Positions 51,001 to 63,700 of a stretch of DNA of 64,000 nt are shown here, piece after piece. The position numbers and the translations under genes are program-made. Location: the NCBI GenBank assembly GCA_016165875.1, contig JABBOT010000080.1, positions 13,312,337 to 13,376,336 of the forward strand, in the 5' to 3' direction. How positions within the stretch are numbered: position 1 is the stretch's first letter; each line of letters begins with the position of its first letter. The stretch comes from Acanthopleura granulata (lineage: Eukaryota; Mollusca; Polyplacophora; Chitonida; Chitonidae). The notes under the pieces were generated by a model that saw only the letters and a list, made by a program, of their open reading frames with translations, was not told the origin of the DNA and made no database searches.

Positions 51001-54000
51001 TTTATGGCTATATGTAAGAAAAGTCCAACTGTACAACATGACTTGTCAAAAAAGTCAGGCAACTATTTCTGATTACATTTACTATTACATCACAAATAAT
51101 TATTTAGACTAGATGAACTAGTGAAAATTAAAGAGCTGGAGTTTTGTAAACTTGAGAAGTCCCCGAAGAAAAGAAATGTCATTGGTACCTCCAGAAAATG
51201 GTCAGACAGGTGATCGGTAAAGTAATATCAACAATCAAACAATGTCACGTGATAAAGTAGGACTTTTTTTTACATTTAGTGACAAAAGAGTCCGAGCTCG
51301 AACCTCCCCTGTTGAAAAACACGACACAACAGCGTAAAACTTCTAAAACATTACAATATATAGCATAAACACCGAGTTTCTAAAGTAGATAACTCACCAC
51401 AGCTACGGCTGGGGAGGCCAAAATCTCTACACGTGACATCACCCCAAAATAGCCTATGTTAGCGAGGACATAGCAGCAGGCGGTTAGAGGAATTCCGATG
51501 ATGATAGCCCGAGGCAGATTTCTGAGGACAGGAAACAAATACCAGTTATAATGTTCACATGCAAACGTTTGAAACGATTTTGCAACATTGTGTAAAAAAC
51601 ATAATTAATCTGTATCTGTGCACCATATCAACATCAGTACCTCCCAACATACTTTGAGAGAGGATTTTGGTTGTTAATGGCTCATTGGCCTAAAATGTCG
51701 TTCTCACTCACTGAACGACGACATGCGCATTGGTGACCAATCCAGAGCCTGTAGGAGGGCGGTACTTGTCTCAGGTCACTTCAGTTTCTTCCACCCATAA
51801 ACTTAACAGCCGCCATATCTCTCTCTCTCTCTCTCTCTCTCACTCTCTCTCTCTCTGTTTTGTTCTGATATATTTGAAGAAACGATATTTTTTGTACGCA
51901 AATTATACCAGTACTCACTTGTATGGATCTTTTAACTCCTCTGTTATGAAATTCAGATTGTTCCTGTGTGAAAAATTTAAAGTAGTGTTATTCTACAATA
52001 TTTTGGTTAGCAGTTGAAATCAGTGGCGTTCATACTTCACAAGAATCTACCCGCGAGCAAACTAACCCGGGTTAATCTGTCCGTGGACAAATCAATTTTG
52101 CATTCACACTACAAGGGGTTGTATTAACACATACTACTCATCGGTTTGACTCTCCGATAGGTGGCGCTTGGTTAACGCATGCAAAAAAGAAAAGTTGATG
52201 TTATTCGCAACCAATCTGAGAGATAAATTGCCCCAGGTTAAATGTTTGCACTGCCCGAAGGTAGATATGCTCCTGGTCTTGTCGGAGGGCTGATTTTACC
52301 AGGTTAAAATTACCCGGCTCATTTTGTCCATCCTTTTAATGTAGTGTAAACACTTAACTCATGTCTGGCCCAGGTTAAATTTTGTAGTGTAAACGCGGCC
52401 ATTATATTATATGGCATTGAGTAATGAGCATGTTCCAATTTGCTGATATATGGGATAACAATGGGATATGGCAATCCTAGATATAAACAACTGTATTTAA
52501 CAGTAGCCTTTGTGTAAAAAACAGACAAAGGGGATGAGAGCAAATGAACTGTATCATTAGCCTTGATACGGACAATTCTATTTCAGAGCCTTATTATTAG
52601 GAATCGAGACACACAACTGATTGCATTTACTTACCATCCATCGTAAGCCCACAGGCCGTTGTAAAACGCTAAAGCTATCAAAGATGGATCTTCAGCGGTA
52701 TCTTCGAATCCTTCACTTATGGTTTCTGTGTTGCCTGCAATACAGTAATGGTTAAGCAATGACCGATAAGCGTGTATGTACGGCACTTGGAAGATGAATA
52801 AAACATGAAATTCTTTTCAGTTTATCCTAAATGTTTTAAAGAATGCCCACAAATGAATAAACCTGACTGAAATTTCCACTGAAAACTACGTCCAAAACTT
52901 CCTATACATCTGTGGGTTATTCGGGAGACGTTTACTAGGCTAACATCTACTTAAGCCTAAAGTGAGTTATTCCATGATGGAATACATTAACTGAAATGGA
53001 AAAAAAATGTCATGCCGCTGACACTTAAATTAGTCCACAACAGAATTCAAACATTACATTTCATTTTATTCATTTCACAAAAATATGCAAACACAATATA
53101 TGTAGTTTCAGAAAAAAATTTCGATGGTCTAAAGGTGGTGTTATTGCCGTGTTCAACGTGCCTTCAACAATATTTGGGTAGGGATGCATACAAAAAGCCA
53201 TTCTCTCAGCACAATACACTCCAATATGGCCTGACGCGAATTTAATGTTCACAATCCTAATTTCATTGTTTTTAAGCGTGATTAAAAGACAACTTAAAAG
53301 AAATGGTAATTAAAAGACAACTAATTAGCTACAAATGGATATATCAATGAAACGGTAAGGAAAAAAGCATTTACCTGTGGCGATGAAATAAATGCCCCCG
53401 ATTGAGATGATAACCACAGCTAATAACTTAGCAGCAGTGAACACGTTTTGCACCTGTGTTGCTATTTTCACGCTGTAGCAGTTCACAAATGTTATAACCA
53501 CTGAAAGAAACAAAAAAAACTGAAATGTAGACACAAATGAGACAAGAAAAAATACAATGACAGATGTATTAGCAGGTGTATTAGCAGGTGTATTAGCAGG
53601 TGTATTGAGGGGACTCCGTGGCCGAGGGAGTTAGCGCGCTAGGCGGCGTTATGATCTCTCACCAATGCGGTCGCTGTGGGTTCATGTCCAGCTCATGCTG
53701 GCTTCATCTTCGGCCGTACATGGGAAGTTCCGCCAGCAACCTGCGGATGGTCGTGGGTTTCCTGGGCTCCGGTTTTCTCCCACCATAATGCTGGCCCCCG
53801 CCGTATAAGTGAAATATTCTTGACTACGGCGTAAAACATCAATTAAATATATGAGTGAAGGTGTGTTGATTGTTGAGCTGGAATCGTGGAATGTCTGTTC
53901 TCGAAAAGGCCGAACGGACCTTCACCAAATCAGGGTGCCAGTTCGATTCCAGGCCTGGCTTGTAAGGCTGCGGCTTTAAGTCAGGAAGTTTGTCAGTTAC

Positions 54001-57000
54001 CCGAGGATAGAGAGTTCGTTTACATCCTTACACCCCAGTGTCCTCCAATCATTAACATAACAACAGTCATATGAATGATAAGTGAAAAATCCTTTTTTGG
54101 GAACGGGGTTAAACAGCAAATAAATAAATACTGAATACATATGAATGTCAACTTCAGCCAGCATTCTAAAATAGACCTATTCCTACTTCCTTCATCGAGA
54201 TATTTTAGTTTCGTCTACAGGAGTTTTCGCGAAAATGCAATTGCTTCAGCGAGCTAAAAGGAAATGGCGGTAACCAAGTCCAACTTACACATGGCTGCTG
54301 CCGTGATCAGTTTTATGGGTATAATGGGCGGCTCACAACCTGGGAAGAACGGTTTGATGATGTATGTGCCCAAGCTAAGGGATATCACGGAAAACATGAC
54401 AGGCCGGATGATGAAGATTCCAACCCAGGCGTAGAGGAACGCCGGAAGCTGGCCGAAGTTCCTGCCCATGCCTTTGTAGGTAAACATGTAATACGCATGT
54501 TCTCCTCCGGATAATGGTACACAAGTGCCCAGCTCTGCGTAGGTCAGAGCACCTGCCAGCAAACAGAACAACAGCACATTAGAACTGGTATTGAAAAAAT
54601 GTTAATAATCGCTTATTCTTCCTGAGGCATGCACCTCGAACAGTGAGAGCGATGGAAATTTACAAACTTTCTGTCTATGAATGGGTTTGAACCCACAGGT
54701 TCTACCCTTAGTGTTGCATGTTGCAAAAGAGTCGAAGTTCAAGCGCCACAATGTAGTTGCATTATTGGTCAAGTGGCCTTAAACCATTTTCATTCTTTCA
54801 AGCGAAAGTTGTCTTCTATAAAATATGTATTAAGTATTAAGCATACATGTATATGTTAGGACAGTCTCTCCACACGAAAAACAGAAAACAGAAATAGATG
54901 CAAATTATTCACTACATAGCACACCATGCCTGTGACAACATTTCTGCAATAAAAAAGCGCATAGAACGTCTTAATAAATACCACAGCAACATTCAGCCTG
55001 TCCAAACGGCTGTCAAGTAATTGAAGATGATCTTTGAATGGACAACGACTTACCCAGAAGAGCGAGGATTCCACATCCGGCCCACACAATCAGACTGGCA
55101 CCGACAGATCCCGAGTACTTGAGAACGCCAGTCGGTGAAATGAACACTCCCGATCCTGGAATTTGAAAGAAAACGTGTTGAAAACGTTTGCTTTGATGAT
55201 TGTTTTATACGTACGAAAATGCTGTTCATACGTTTATGACCTGAAATCTTAACCCCGGCACTTATCGCGCTTATTCAATAGATTTATTGCCTCTGGGCAC
55301 GAAATAAGTTATTCGTTGCTCTTAAATTATGATGCCTGTGTGGTTGTGGTAAGACATAATAAATCCACTCCATCCTACAGATCTAACTCTTGAGCAAAAC
55401 TCGAGACATCTTTGAGTGCTGGCCCCTGATCTCTGCACACTCACAAATCCCAAAAGTCTGCAGGGGTTATATATGTCAGGAAATGTGAATTAACCGTTGT
55501 TTACACAATATACACATTCCAGTTCTCGAGTTACTCCAATATGAAACTGAAGATTCTCGCAGTGACTGGACAGCTCAGGATCAATCAAAGAGGTCAACAG
55601 ATTGAAACCAGCTCTGGCGCTCAGGTGGTTTTAATTCAAGAGGTTTTCAGATAACTGGTATTACAGGTGGTTTCCCCAAAGATACTTATTATATTACATC
55701 CACCCTTAAACATGACAGTAGACAAACAAGGGAAATATATTATGGCGTACAAAAGCTCCCATCAAATAAATGTGTCTTAAGCAGACTAATCTCTTATGAC
55801 ATTGCTGCCTGACAATTTATTTTGACATTGACATACTGTTCACTTGTAACATTTTTGAGAACGATTTTAACAGCTGAATGTGTGTAGCCGTTTCATTCAA
55901 TTACGTATCCCTGTAGAGGCTATTAAACAAGGAAGGGGCAATTCCGACGAATTGCTGTTCATTCTGTTGTATTGGAAACCCCTCGGAGGACAGCAACTCG
56001 CGAATGTTCGTACCAATCTATGTCTCTGTATTTCCACAAACAGGAATTTGTCTTAGGGTATTACTGTTACACCGATTGACAGTCTGTTTTATGGTCCATT
56101 TATCTCAGCTACATCTGGTACGCCAGGTTGATAATCGTTGTATATTTAGTTTTATGATGTGCTTCATATATTTTTTCTAACATTCTCATACTTGAGCTAA
56201 AAAAAGATCATACGGGACTCTTTGTCACAGCCTGCATCCTACTTGGACAAACCAGGCGATTACATCGTTTTTCTGTCCATGTGCAAACACTAAGGGGAAC
56301 TAACTACACCTAGTTTCGAACGCTAAACGTTCAAAGCTACAACAGGGTGTTAAGGTCAATAAACTTATCCACTTTCTTGGAGGATTATCATGTACCAGGT
56401 AGATCCCCTGGTTGAGCGAAAAAGAGTGGACAAGGAGGTCACAGCCGAAATTCACAGGGTAATATCAGGTCATAGTGGGTTACACCTGTCCCTACACCCG
56501 CCGTAAGGGAGTGGTGGGCATTTCACTTATTCTCTCACGATGCCAGTGTTAAGATGAGTGGGAAGGGGAGTACTGCACTTGAAGTGATATGTCACATTTC
56601 AGATGCTATAAACAAACAATCTCATATTCATGAGTTCACTACTGTATGTAAATAGTAAGGGCAACGACTTCTGGTGGACACAGGATGTGACCCGGTTAAG
56701 TCAGTTTTAGTGTACTTTGATCTCCACAAAGTTGGAGTCACTAAGGGTCAAAGGGCTACCTCGGCATAACAGCATGAAAAGAAATCAAGGTACATATATT
56801 ACTCTCATTGCTAGTATGAAAGTTAACATATACTAAACTTGTACTACATTAAAGCTTGATGTATTACCGGTAATAAATGCGTGTTGCTGTATTGCTAGTA
56901 AGCCTAATAACAACAGTACATGTAAACTACTACATCTGTCTCTGTTACTGGTCATGGCAACGTGTTGCTGTTAACTGTATTACTGGTAATTACTACGTAT

Positions 57001-60000
57001 TGTTGTTTGCTATATTACTGGTAATTAGTACATGTGGCTCTACACTGTATTACCGGTTAATACATGTTGCTGTACACCGTATTAGTGACAATTACTAGGT
57101 ATTGCTGTTTATTGTATTACTGGTAAATTCTACATGTTGCTGTATGCTGTATTAATGGTAATAGTTACGTGTTGTTGTTTGCTGAATTGCTGGTAATTAC
57201 TACATGTTGTTGTTTACGGCATTGCTGCCAATTACTACGTATTGCTGTTAACTGCATCGCCGGTAATTATTACGAGTTGCTGTTTTGTGTAATACTGGTT
57301 ATAAGTTTGCGTTGCTGCACTCCTGGAAAGGACTGATAACATCTATGTGTGGTTTTAGTATTATAACGTGTTTCTTGTAACTTGTCGCTTATATTCAGCG
57401 ATAAGTAATTCATTCATTTTCATTACGATATGCCGGTCTTTCATCAGATAATACACTGGACAATATGTCGATATGTTGAACACACATATTCGTGCAAAGG
57501 ATATCCAGTTACTGAGCATTTTTTTTCTAATTCAGAGAAAAAACTTCCTCGCCTCTGGTGACACAATAATTTTTCAAAAAGTAGGTGACATAGTTGAACA
57601 CAGGCAACAGTGGGCTGATGGCCACGTGTTGCCGTATTGTGCTGCTATAATACAAGTAACTACGTTTTGCTGTGTCACTAATGCTAACCACGTATTGAAT
57701 GTATGATGGGTTTTACGTAGTAATGAACTAACCCATTTATATGACGACAAGAAATCTTTAGAATGTATATATTTACTGTGTCTTCTTGTGTGAGTCCACG
57801 CCACCAAAGTGCTGCCTCCGCTGGAGCATCATAACGAACACAGCAGGCAAGACACTCAACCCAGTCACATTATACTAACACCGGGTCTACCAGTTCTGTT
57901 TTCTTGCTCTAATATCTCAGTGCTGAGTGCCAAGCGAGGCCCTAACTAGTACCATTTTTAACAATGTTTTGTGGTACATGCACAATAAATCACTGTAGTA
58001 CTGGTGAAAGCCTTGTTTTGCTGTATAAGGTCTCCATGAAATAACCAGTGTTGCTGAAAATAAGTTGGGAAAATTTTGTTCTGTTCTTTTAGATCTCAAA
58101 CGAAATAACAGCGTGTGGCTGTAATTCTGGTGAAATCCTGTGTTGCTGTATATTAGATCCTACACGGATTAACGACGTGGGGCTGTATTTCTGGTGAAAT
58201 CCTGTGTTGCTGTATATTAGATCCTACACGGATTAACGACGTGGGGCTGTATTTCTGGTGAAATCCTGTGTTGCTGTATATTAGATCCTACACGGATTAA
58301 CGACGTGAGGCTGTATTTCTGGTGAAATCCTGTGTTGCTGTATATTAGATCCTACACGTGGGGCTGTATTGTGGATAAAAATCGCCTGTTGTTCTTTTAC
58401 AAATAATAACCGCGTATACTTCAGTAACTGATGTAGTAGGACTATATATGAACTACCAGACGAAAATTTATCTTCGATAAAGAGTTTATTACGTTCTGAA
58501 ACCCTCGGTGGCCTAGTGATTAGAGCGTTCAGCTCGGGGGCCTGGAGATCTGGAATCAATCCCGATAGGGTCATACCAAAGACAATAAAATGGTAGATGT
58601 TGCTACCTCGCTTGGTCCTCAATACTGAGAGGTTAGAGAAAGGAAATAAGACTTGTCGGTCCAGTGTCAGTTTAATGTGACTTCGTGGGATGCCATGTCT
58701 GATGTATTGGTGTATGGTGGTCCATTGGGGATAGCACTTTGGCGGCATGAACACGCTTTGTCACACAAACACACAGTATACACATACATTGTAAGGACTC
58801 CTAGACGCCAGTACGTTTAACTGAAAATTGTTGAGTAGGTCTACGACGTAAAACCCCAAATATACATACATACATTAACCTCTGTGTAACAGCCATAGAA
58901 TAATGAGGTCAGTACGGTATGACATGTTACGTACCGTATATAAGTCTGTACGTGTTTCGTTGAGGGTCCTTTGTGTTTTATTCATTCACACAAATTATTT
59001 AACATCTGATGGAGAACCGGTTTCTGGCTAGTTTAATCGTTTTCATATCTGCGTATGTTACTTTTGACAGTTATTTGTATGTCCCGCATTAGCGTTTGTT
59101 CTATTGTGCTATTCAACTCTTAAGATTTAAAGAGGGTATGACGCCCTACTCAGGAATATCATATTCGACGGCGGTCATGATTATGGGTAAAGAAAGTTAA
59201 TTACTGCGTCAGTGAGAACTACAGGTACATATGTTATATCGTACATCTGTTGTTAGGTTGTGACGTCACTCTCGGCTGGGCTTGTCCTACTCACGATCAT
59301 TAAGACAGTGGACAGAAAGAAAACAACTATCAGCTCCCAACAATACGGCCGATGGGGTATGTAACATATGGTGGACCCTGATCACTATAAATCAGTCACA
59401 TACGACCGCTTGAGTGAGTTGAAGAGACTTGTATGTATGTATGTATGTATGTATATTTATAAGTATGTTCGGGGACTCCGTGGCTCAGTCAGTAAGCGCA
59501 CTAACGCAACGTAATGACCCAGAATCCTCTCATCATTGCGGTCGCTGTGAATTCAAGCCCAGCCCATGCTGGCTTCCTCTCCGGCCGCACATGGCACGTA
59601 TGCAAGCAACCTTCGGATGGTCGTGGGTTTCCATCGGGCTCTGCCCTGTTTCCTCCCATCATAGTACTGACCGCCATCGTATGTGAAATATTCTTCAGTA
59701 CGGTGTAAAACAACAATCAAATAAATAAATATATGTATGTATAGGTTTAAGGTCGTACTTAATAATTTTTCGGTCATATGAGGTCGAGGCGTCTATGGAA
59801 TGTATATATACTGTGTCTATGCCACCAAAGTGCTGCCCCACTGGAACATCATGCCGAAGACACCAGATATGACACCACACCCAGTCACATCACACTGACA
59901 CCGGGTCGACCAGTCCTGTTTCCTTGCTCTAACATCTCAGTGTTGAGCGCCAGGCGAGGCAGCAACAAGTACCATTTTAAAGTCTTTGGTATGACCCGAC

Positions 60001-60773
60001 GAGGGTTTGATCCAGGATATCCCGACCCCGGATTACTAGACTAGTAATCCACGTTGAATTATGATCGCCGGTCGGTGAAAGGACACCTTGATCCTTGATC
60101 CATGAGATGAATAGACTTGTTGTGCAGAGTGTGATCGTACGTTGATGGTAGACAATACTTTCAATGTGAATAAAACGCGAAAGCTTTTGGAGTACATTTC
60201 TCCTCGTCCAATCTGACTGGACCGTACATTCTACATCAGTACAACACAGTTTGACACCGAATCGTCATCGTAAAATTCAAACGGGACTGAACAATGAAGT
60301 ATACACCCCTTAGACCAGAATCGTTACAGGTTCCACATCGACGTTGTAGATAACCTAAAGTTTCTTCCTAAATAGTTCATTCTTAGAGGCAAATATTATG
60401 TGATAAAATAATAAGTTTGTTGTTGAAACTGGCATTTTCCCACTCGCATATAATTCTATTTTCCCATCAAACTTCAAAACAACTCTCTAAGTTCAATAAG
60501 AACTCTCAGAATCACGCAAAATGTGCAACTTGATCATGGACGATATTTTAGGCCATTTATTATAGATCATGGCCTTCCGGGTATAGGAAACATTCGGATG
60601 AACTCACCTATCATAGTACCGACGATAAGAGCCACGGCACTGACCAGTCCCACATTCTTTTTCAAGGCCCCTTTCGCTTCGACCGCCACTCCATCTTCCG
60701 CGTTCAATTTCTCCATCTCTTCCAGACTGCCATTTTTCCGCTGGACGGCTTTGGTTTCGCCGCTGTCAGTCAT
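48053..60773 (-). CDS. SLC7-type amino-acid transporter, b(0,+)AT-like paralogue, 501 aa, 12 coding exons
   Basis: Exons 5' to 3': 60773-60608, 55155-55054, 54552-54289, 53500-53375, 52734-52635, 51963-51919, 51521-51398, 50929-50826, 50274-50178, 49747-49598, 49070-48902, 48111-48053. All introns are GT-AG and the frame is continuous for 501 codons. Key parts: cytosolic N-terminus starting [20 protein letters not shown] (TM1), SGGEHAYYM, Cys162 in FFPGC (heavy-chain disulfide position), [10 protein letters not shown] (TM6), [27 protein letters not shown] and a C-terminus VAPPEAD. Exons 2-11 have the same lengths and phases as in the paralogue at 16115-23832; exon 2 is identical at 23 of 35 positions. 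Plasma-membrane amino-acid exchange with an SLC3 partner is inferred from the family. An acceptor (TTTTCTTGACGCAG) at 60795 shows an upstream noncoding exon, not located. Orthology to SLC7A9 rather than SLC7A5-8 is from remembered motifs. Confidence 0.92.
48160..48720. repeat. Degenerate short tandem repeat in last intron of second transporter gene
   Basis: Variants of GATACCAGATT-TG-A, CTCTTGATATCA and TTGTGAAACTCTT recur roughly every 28-35 bases. Period and copy number are too decayed to fix by eye. Confidence 0.6.
50498..50753 (-). repeat. tRNA-derived SINE, family 1, nearly full length
   Basis: Plus strand runs from the tail (GGGTACTCAAGAATATTTC) through GCCAGCATTATAGTGGGAGG and AGCATGAGCTGGGCATGC to the head (GCGCGCTAACTCCCTCCGCC, ACGGAAGCCCC). 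In the intron between exons 8 and 9 of the second transporter gene. Confidence 0.9.
51818..51856. repeat. (TC)n microsatellite
   Basis: About 39 bases of TC repeats with one CA interruption, in the intron just after the 45-base exon 6. Confidence 0.97.
52022..52402. mobile_element. Candidate MITE with imperfect terminal inverted repeats
   Basis: The left end (GTGGCGTTCATACTTCACAA) and the reverse complement of the right end (TGGCCGCGTTTACACTACAA) match over about 27 bases with several mismatches. A second inverted pair lies inside (TTCACACTACAA near 52110 and TAGTGTAAACAC near 52342). About 380 bp, no coding capacity, in the intron between exons 5 and 6. The target-site duplication could not be fixed. 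Confidence 0.6.
53568..53607. repeat. 13-bp tandem repeat
   Basis: TGTATTAGCAGGT is repeated three times and ends in TGTATT, directly before the SINE at 53608. Confidence 0.9.
53608..53852 (+). repeat. tRNA-derived SINE, family 1, nearly full length
   Basis: GGGGACTCCGTGGCCGAGGG, GAGTTAGCGCGCTAGG, GGGTTCATGTCC (B box, one mismatch), CCAGCAACCTGCGGATGG and GACTACGGCGTAAAACATC. Intron between exons 3 and 4. Confidence 0.92.
56862..57305. repeat. Degenerate minisatellite, about 37-bp unit
   Basis: About a dozen variants of TGTATTACTGGTAATTACTA followed by CATGTTGCTGTTT. Within the long first coding intron of the second transporter gene (55156-60607). A related pattern resumes near 57600 (CACGTGTTGCCGTATTG) after an interruption. 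Confidence 0.85.
57708..57963 (-). repeat. tRNA-derived SINE, family 2, head truncated
   Basis: Plus strand carries GCCACCAAAGTGCTGCC, CCCAGTCACATTATACTAAC, ACCGGGTCTACCAGTTCTG and TTGCTCTAATATCTCAGTGC, the same order as at 59744-60050. It ends near GTACCATTTTT without the tRNA-like head. Confidence 0.8.
58119..58370. repeat. Minisatellite, 64-bp unit, four copies
   Basis: Units start at 58119, 58183, 58247 and 58311; the last lacks an internal 12 bases. Each holds CTGGTGAAATCCTGTGTTGC and ATTAGATCCTACACG. Near-identity of the units indicates recent amplification. The GTTGCTGTAT word is shared with the array at 56862. Confidence 0.95.
58497..58880 (+). repeat. tRNA-derived SINE, family 2, full length
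   Basis: Head CCTCGGTGGCCTAGTGATTA (A box), GAGCGTTCAGC and a B-box-like GGAATCAATCCC; then GGGTCATACCAAAGACA, CTCGCTTGGTCCTCAA, GTTTAATGTGACT and the tail TCTACGACGTAAAACCCC with (ATAC)n. About 380 bp, longer than family 1. A minus-strand open frame over it is not a gene. Confidence 0.85.
59437..59456. repeat. (TATG)n microsatellite
   Basis: Five units of TATG just before the SINE at 59471; TATGTATGTATA recurs after the SINE at 59733, which may be its target duplication. Confidence 0.9.
59471..59732 (+). repeat. tRNA-derived SINE, family 1, full length
   Basis: GGGGACTCCGTGGCTCAGTC, GTAAGCGCACTAACGCAACG, B box GAATTCAAGCCC, GGATGGTCGTGGGTTTCC, CAGTACGGTGTAAAACAAC and an (AAAT)n tail. One of the most complete copies here. 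Confidence 0.93.
59744..60050 (-). repeat. tRNA-derived SINE, family 2
   Basis: Plus strand runs from the tail (GGTTTAAGGTCGTACTTAA) through CATCATGCCGAAGACACC, CCCAGTCACATCACACTG and GACACCGGGTCGACCAGTCC to the head side (GGTATGACCCGACGAGGGTT). It adjoins the family-1 SINE at 59471-59732. Confidence 0.85.
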
Positions 60774-60794
60774 AGTAAAGCTTTGCCGTTACCT

Positions 60795-63700
60795 CTGCGT
60801 CAAGAAAAGGAAATATAAACTTACTGAACCCAAAAAAATAACCCCAAAAAAAAAAATAAATAAATAAATAACGAATATTATCAAACATAGAAAAAACACA
60901 ATTTCTTTCATCATCGGCCTCCCTAACGGAGGGTACGGAGTGTATTTACGGAATGTATAAAATGGGTCTAGCGAAATAGTGAAATATAAATTGCAAAGAT
61001 ATCAAAGATATCAAAGATATCAAGGGCTAACTCGATCACACTTTTCTTTATTTTCACATCAAACCTTCTTCTATAGACATGTACATATACATATTAAAAC
61101 ATTCATACCTTCAACTGACAGGCCTACATATGGCCTATAGGCGTGGGCGAAGCAATATATATGTGACACTCCTGCGAAAGAAGGATATTTTATTGGGATA
61201 CAAAATCAATACCTCCTTAGAATTTCTAATCTGGCTGATGAAATCTGGCTTATAAACACACACAGAACATAACATGCTATTACCCCGCTTGAACGAGCAC
61301 TTTTTACTGAAACCCACATAAAACATCGAGGAATGATTAGAACTTTAGATATTTACCAGCCCATCATATCCACACACTGTAACAGTGATAAATCCGTAAA
61401 AGAAACAGGTACAATCTTGAACAAACTGCACGTGGATATGTATGCCGGTTTATTTCTAAAACTTTAAAAGAAGTAGACCATTTCTAAATCCTTGTTTATC
61501 ACTGTAAAGTGTATAGAAAGGTGAGATACTCAAAATCAAACGTCACAACAGGCATATGTAGACCAGTTCTCATATCTGAAATCCAATTTACGTGCCAATA
61601 CTGTATAACTGGATTTTTCTTTATTACTTTTTCTTAACTTATTCTATCATATAATGTGCTCTATCAAACAATGTCAGCCACTGTATTTTTTAGACTTAAA
61701 ACCTGAATCGCCGTACACAGGTAAACAAGGGGAGTAAATTTCATAACGCATTGTTGGTGTGCAGGGTTCTATTCTTTCACCGCTACTTTATCTGATCCAC
61801 TTTCATCATAAATGTATTTTTTTCTGTTTTTTTTTTTCTTTTTTTTTCTTTAGCTATAGAATGGGCGTGAGAAAGCTTAGAGTTGTACTTTGTTTGGCTT
61901 TTTTGTTTGTTCAATAATGTACATACATTTGTAAAGTAAATATTAGCTGAATTTCTCTCGGGGCATACAAGAGTCTTTTGTCTTAGTTTTTATGACTCTG
62001 CGATGTCACCACAAACACGGCAACACAAAACATCCTCAGTTTTATAGAAATACATAGCATAGTGACAATACACGAGTTGCAGAGATATCATGGTTCAGAG
62101 CTCATCTGAAAATCATCTGAAAATGATGCACTGGAGCAAATTCCAATTTCGCGGTTTCTAAAGCTGGTAGTGTAAATTTGTTACATGTGTGGAGCAATGC
62201 ATACTAAACGAAATGAAGAAGTTTAAAGCATATACTGTTAAGTCTCTTTCCAGTTTATTCAACATAGACACGTTGTTATTATGTCTCTCCTGTTCGCATT
62301 GTTCTTGCATTGAATTTCCCGTCACTATTTTGTCCACTATTTCACGTGGTATCCAATCCGTGACAATTATCCAGTCAAAATGTGCCATTTTCACAGCTTA
62401 CATTTGGCACAAAATATCATTTGCAAATTTGCTGTTGTCGTTGTTCTGCGATGATAACAGGTAACTGCGATCGCCATCAACTCAATTTCATGTTCAACTC
62501 CGAAATACCGCGTCTTTGCTTGATATGGTAGAACTACAGCACAAAAGTGACCCAAGGCCTGTTTGGAACAGTCGATAGGTCTCTGCTTCAGGCGAAACTA
62601 GATATGTGGGTCAGGGCAAAATCCTCTAAGAACTAAGCTTTCCATCCAGGTCACTGGCACTGTTAGACAACAAACGCTGTAAATCTTAGGGCATAAGTTC
62701 ATTAGCTCCCTGGCTTAATGATCAGTTCATTAAAGGCTATAAGCATGTACGTGCACTAATAAGTCGAATAAGTCAAACATTCTTGAAATCGGCGTTAAAC
62801 ACCAGTCTAATAAAGAAACAAATAAATAAATCAGGTTTAATAACAGACAGTGTGCTAAAATGCGAACAATTCTTTCCCTGCTTTAATTAGTGGAAGGGCG
62901 ATTCTCAATCCCACAACTGTGACGCAAGGCAAGAAACAAAAAAAAAAAAAATCGACACGTGAGCTTAATTAAACGACAGCGTTAACAAGCCATAGCGTTT
63001 AGTACAAGTACATTTTCTAAGCGTACTTTGTCATTATTTGTTAACGTTTTCTCTGGGGTGTCAGAAAGCCTATATGTCTTGTGCAACAGATATCGTAGGA
63101 CTTGACTTGTTGGAAGGGCTACAGGCCTATAATGCAACTGAAATACTGCCAAGTGCAACCAAGATTTAATACTAATAAATAAATCCAACAGTAAAAACCA
63201 GTTAACATTAGTCCTGCATTTACACAGGCTAACGAATACGTGGTGTTATCTTCTTGTAACAGCTCTCTGCATTAAGCGCGCGCTGAGTCGTTCAAAGGCA
63301 CAATATTAAGATCTAAGCACTATTCCAGCTTTCAGTCCAGATGCTCTCTAGGCAAGTGCTCACCAAATCCCGAACCTCTCACACCCAGTAACCCCATTGC
63401 CGCAGTCTGGTCGAAAGTTACACCACTCCTTTGGCATTCCATCCTATAATAACATCACTCCCAGACCGCTTCCAGAGAGAGGTTACTGAAACTGCCAGCA
63501 ACGCTGGATCTCGACAAATGGAGAGCTTTGACTTATATTATACGTTCGTGTTATTGTGTGTAACTTTTGTACTTGAAGATATAGAGCAAAGAAACCAACT
63601 CTCCTATAGCTGTATATTGTACACTGAACTGGTTCTCATTACTGATGCTTTGGTTGTAACCCCATGATATACCAAAACAATGTAACAAGGATTTGTGCTT

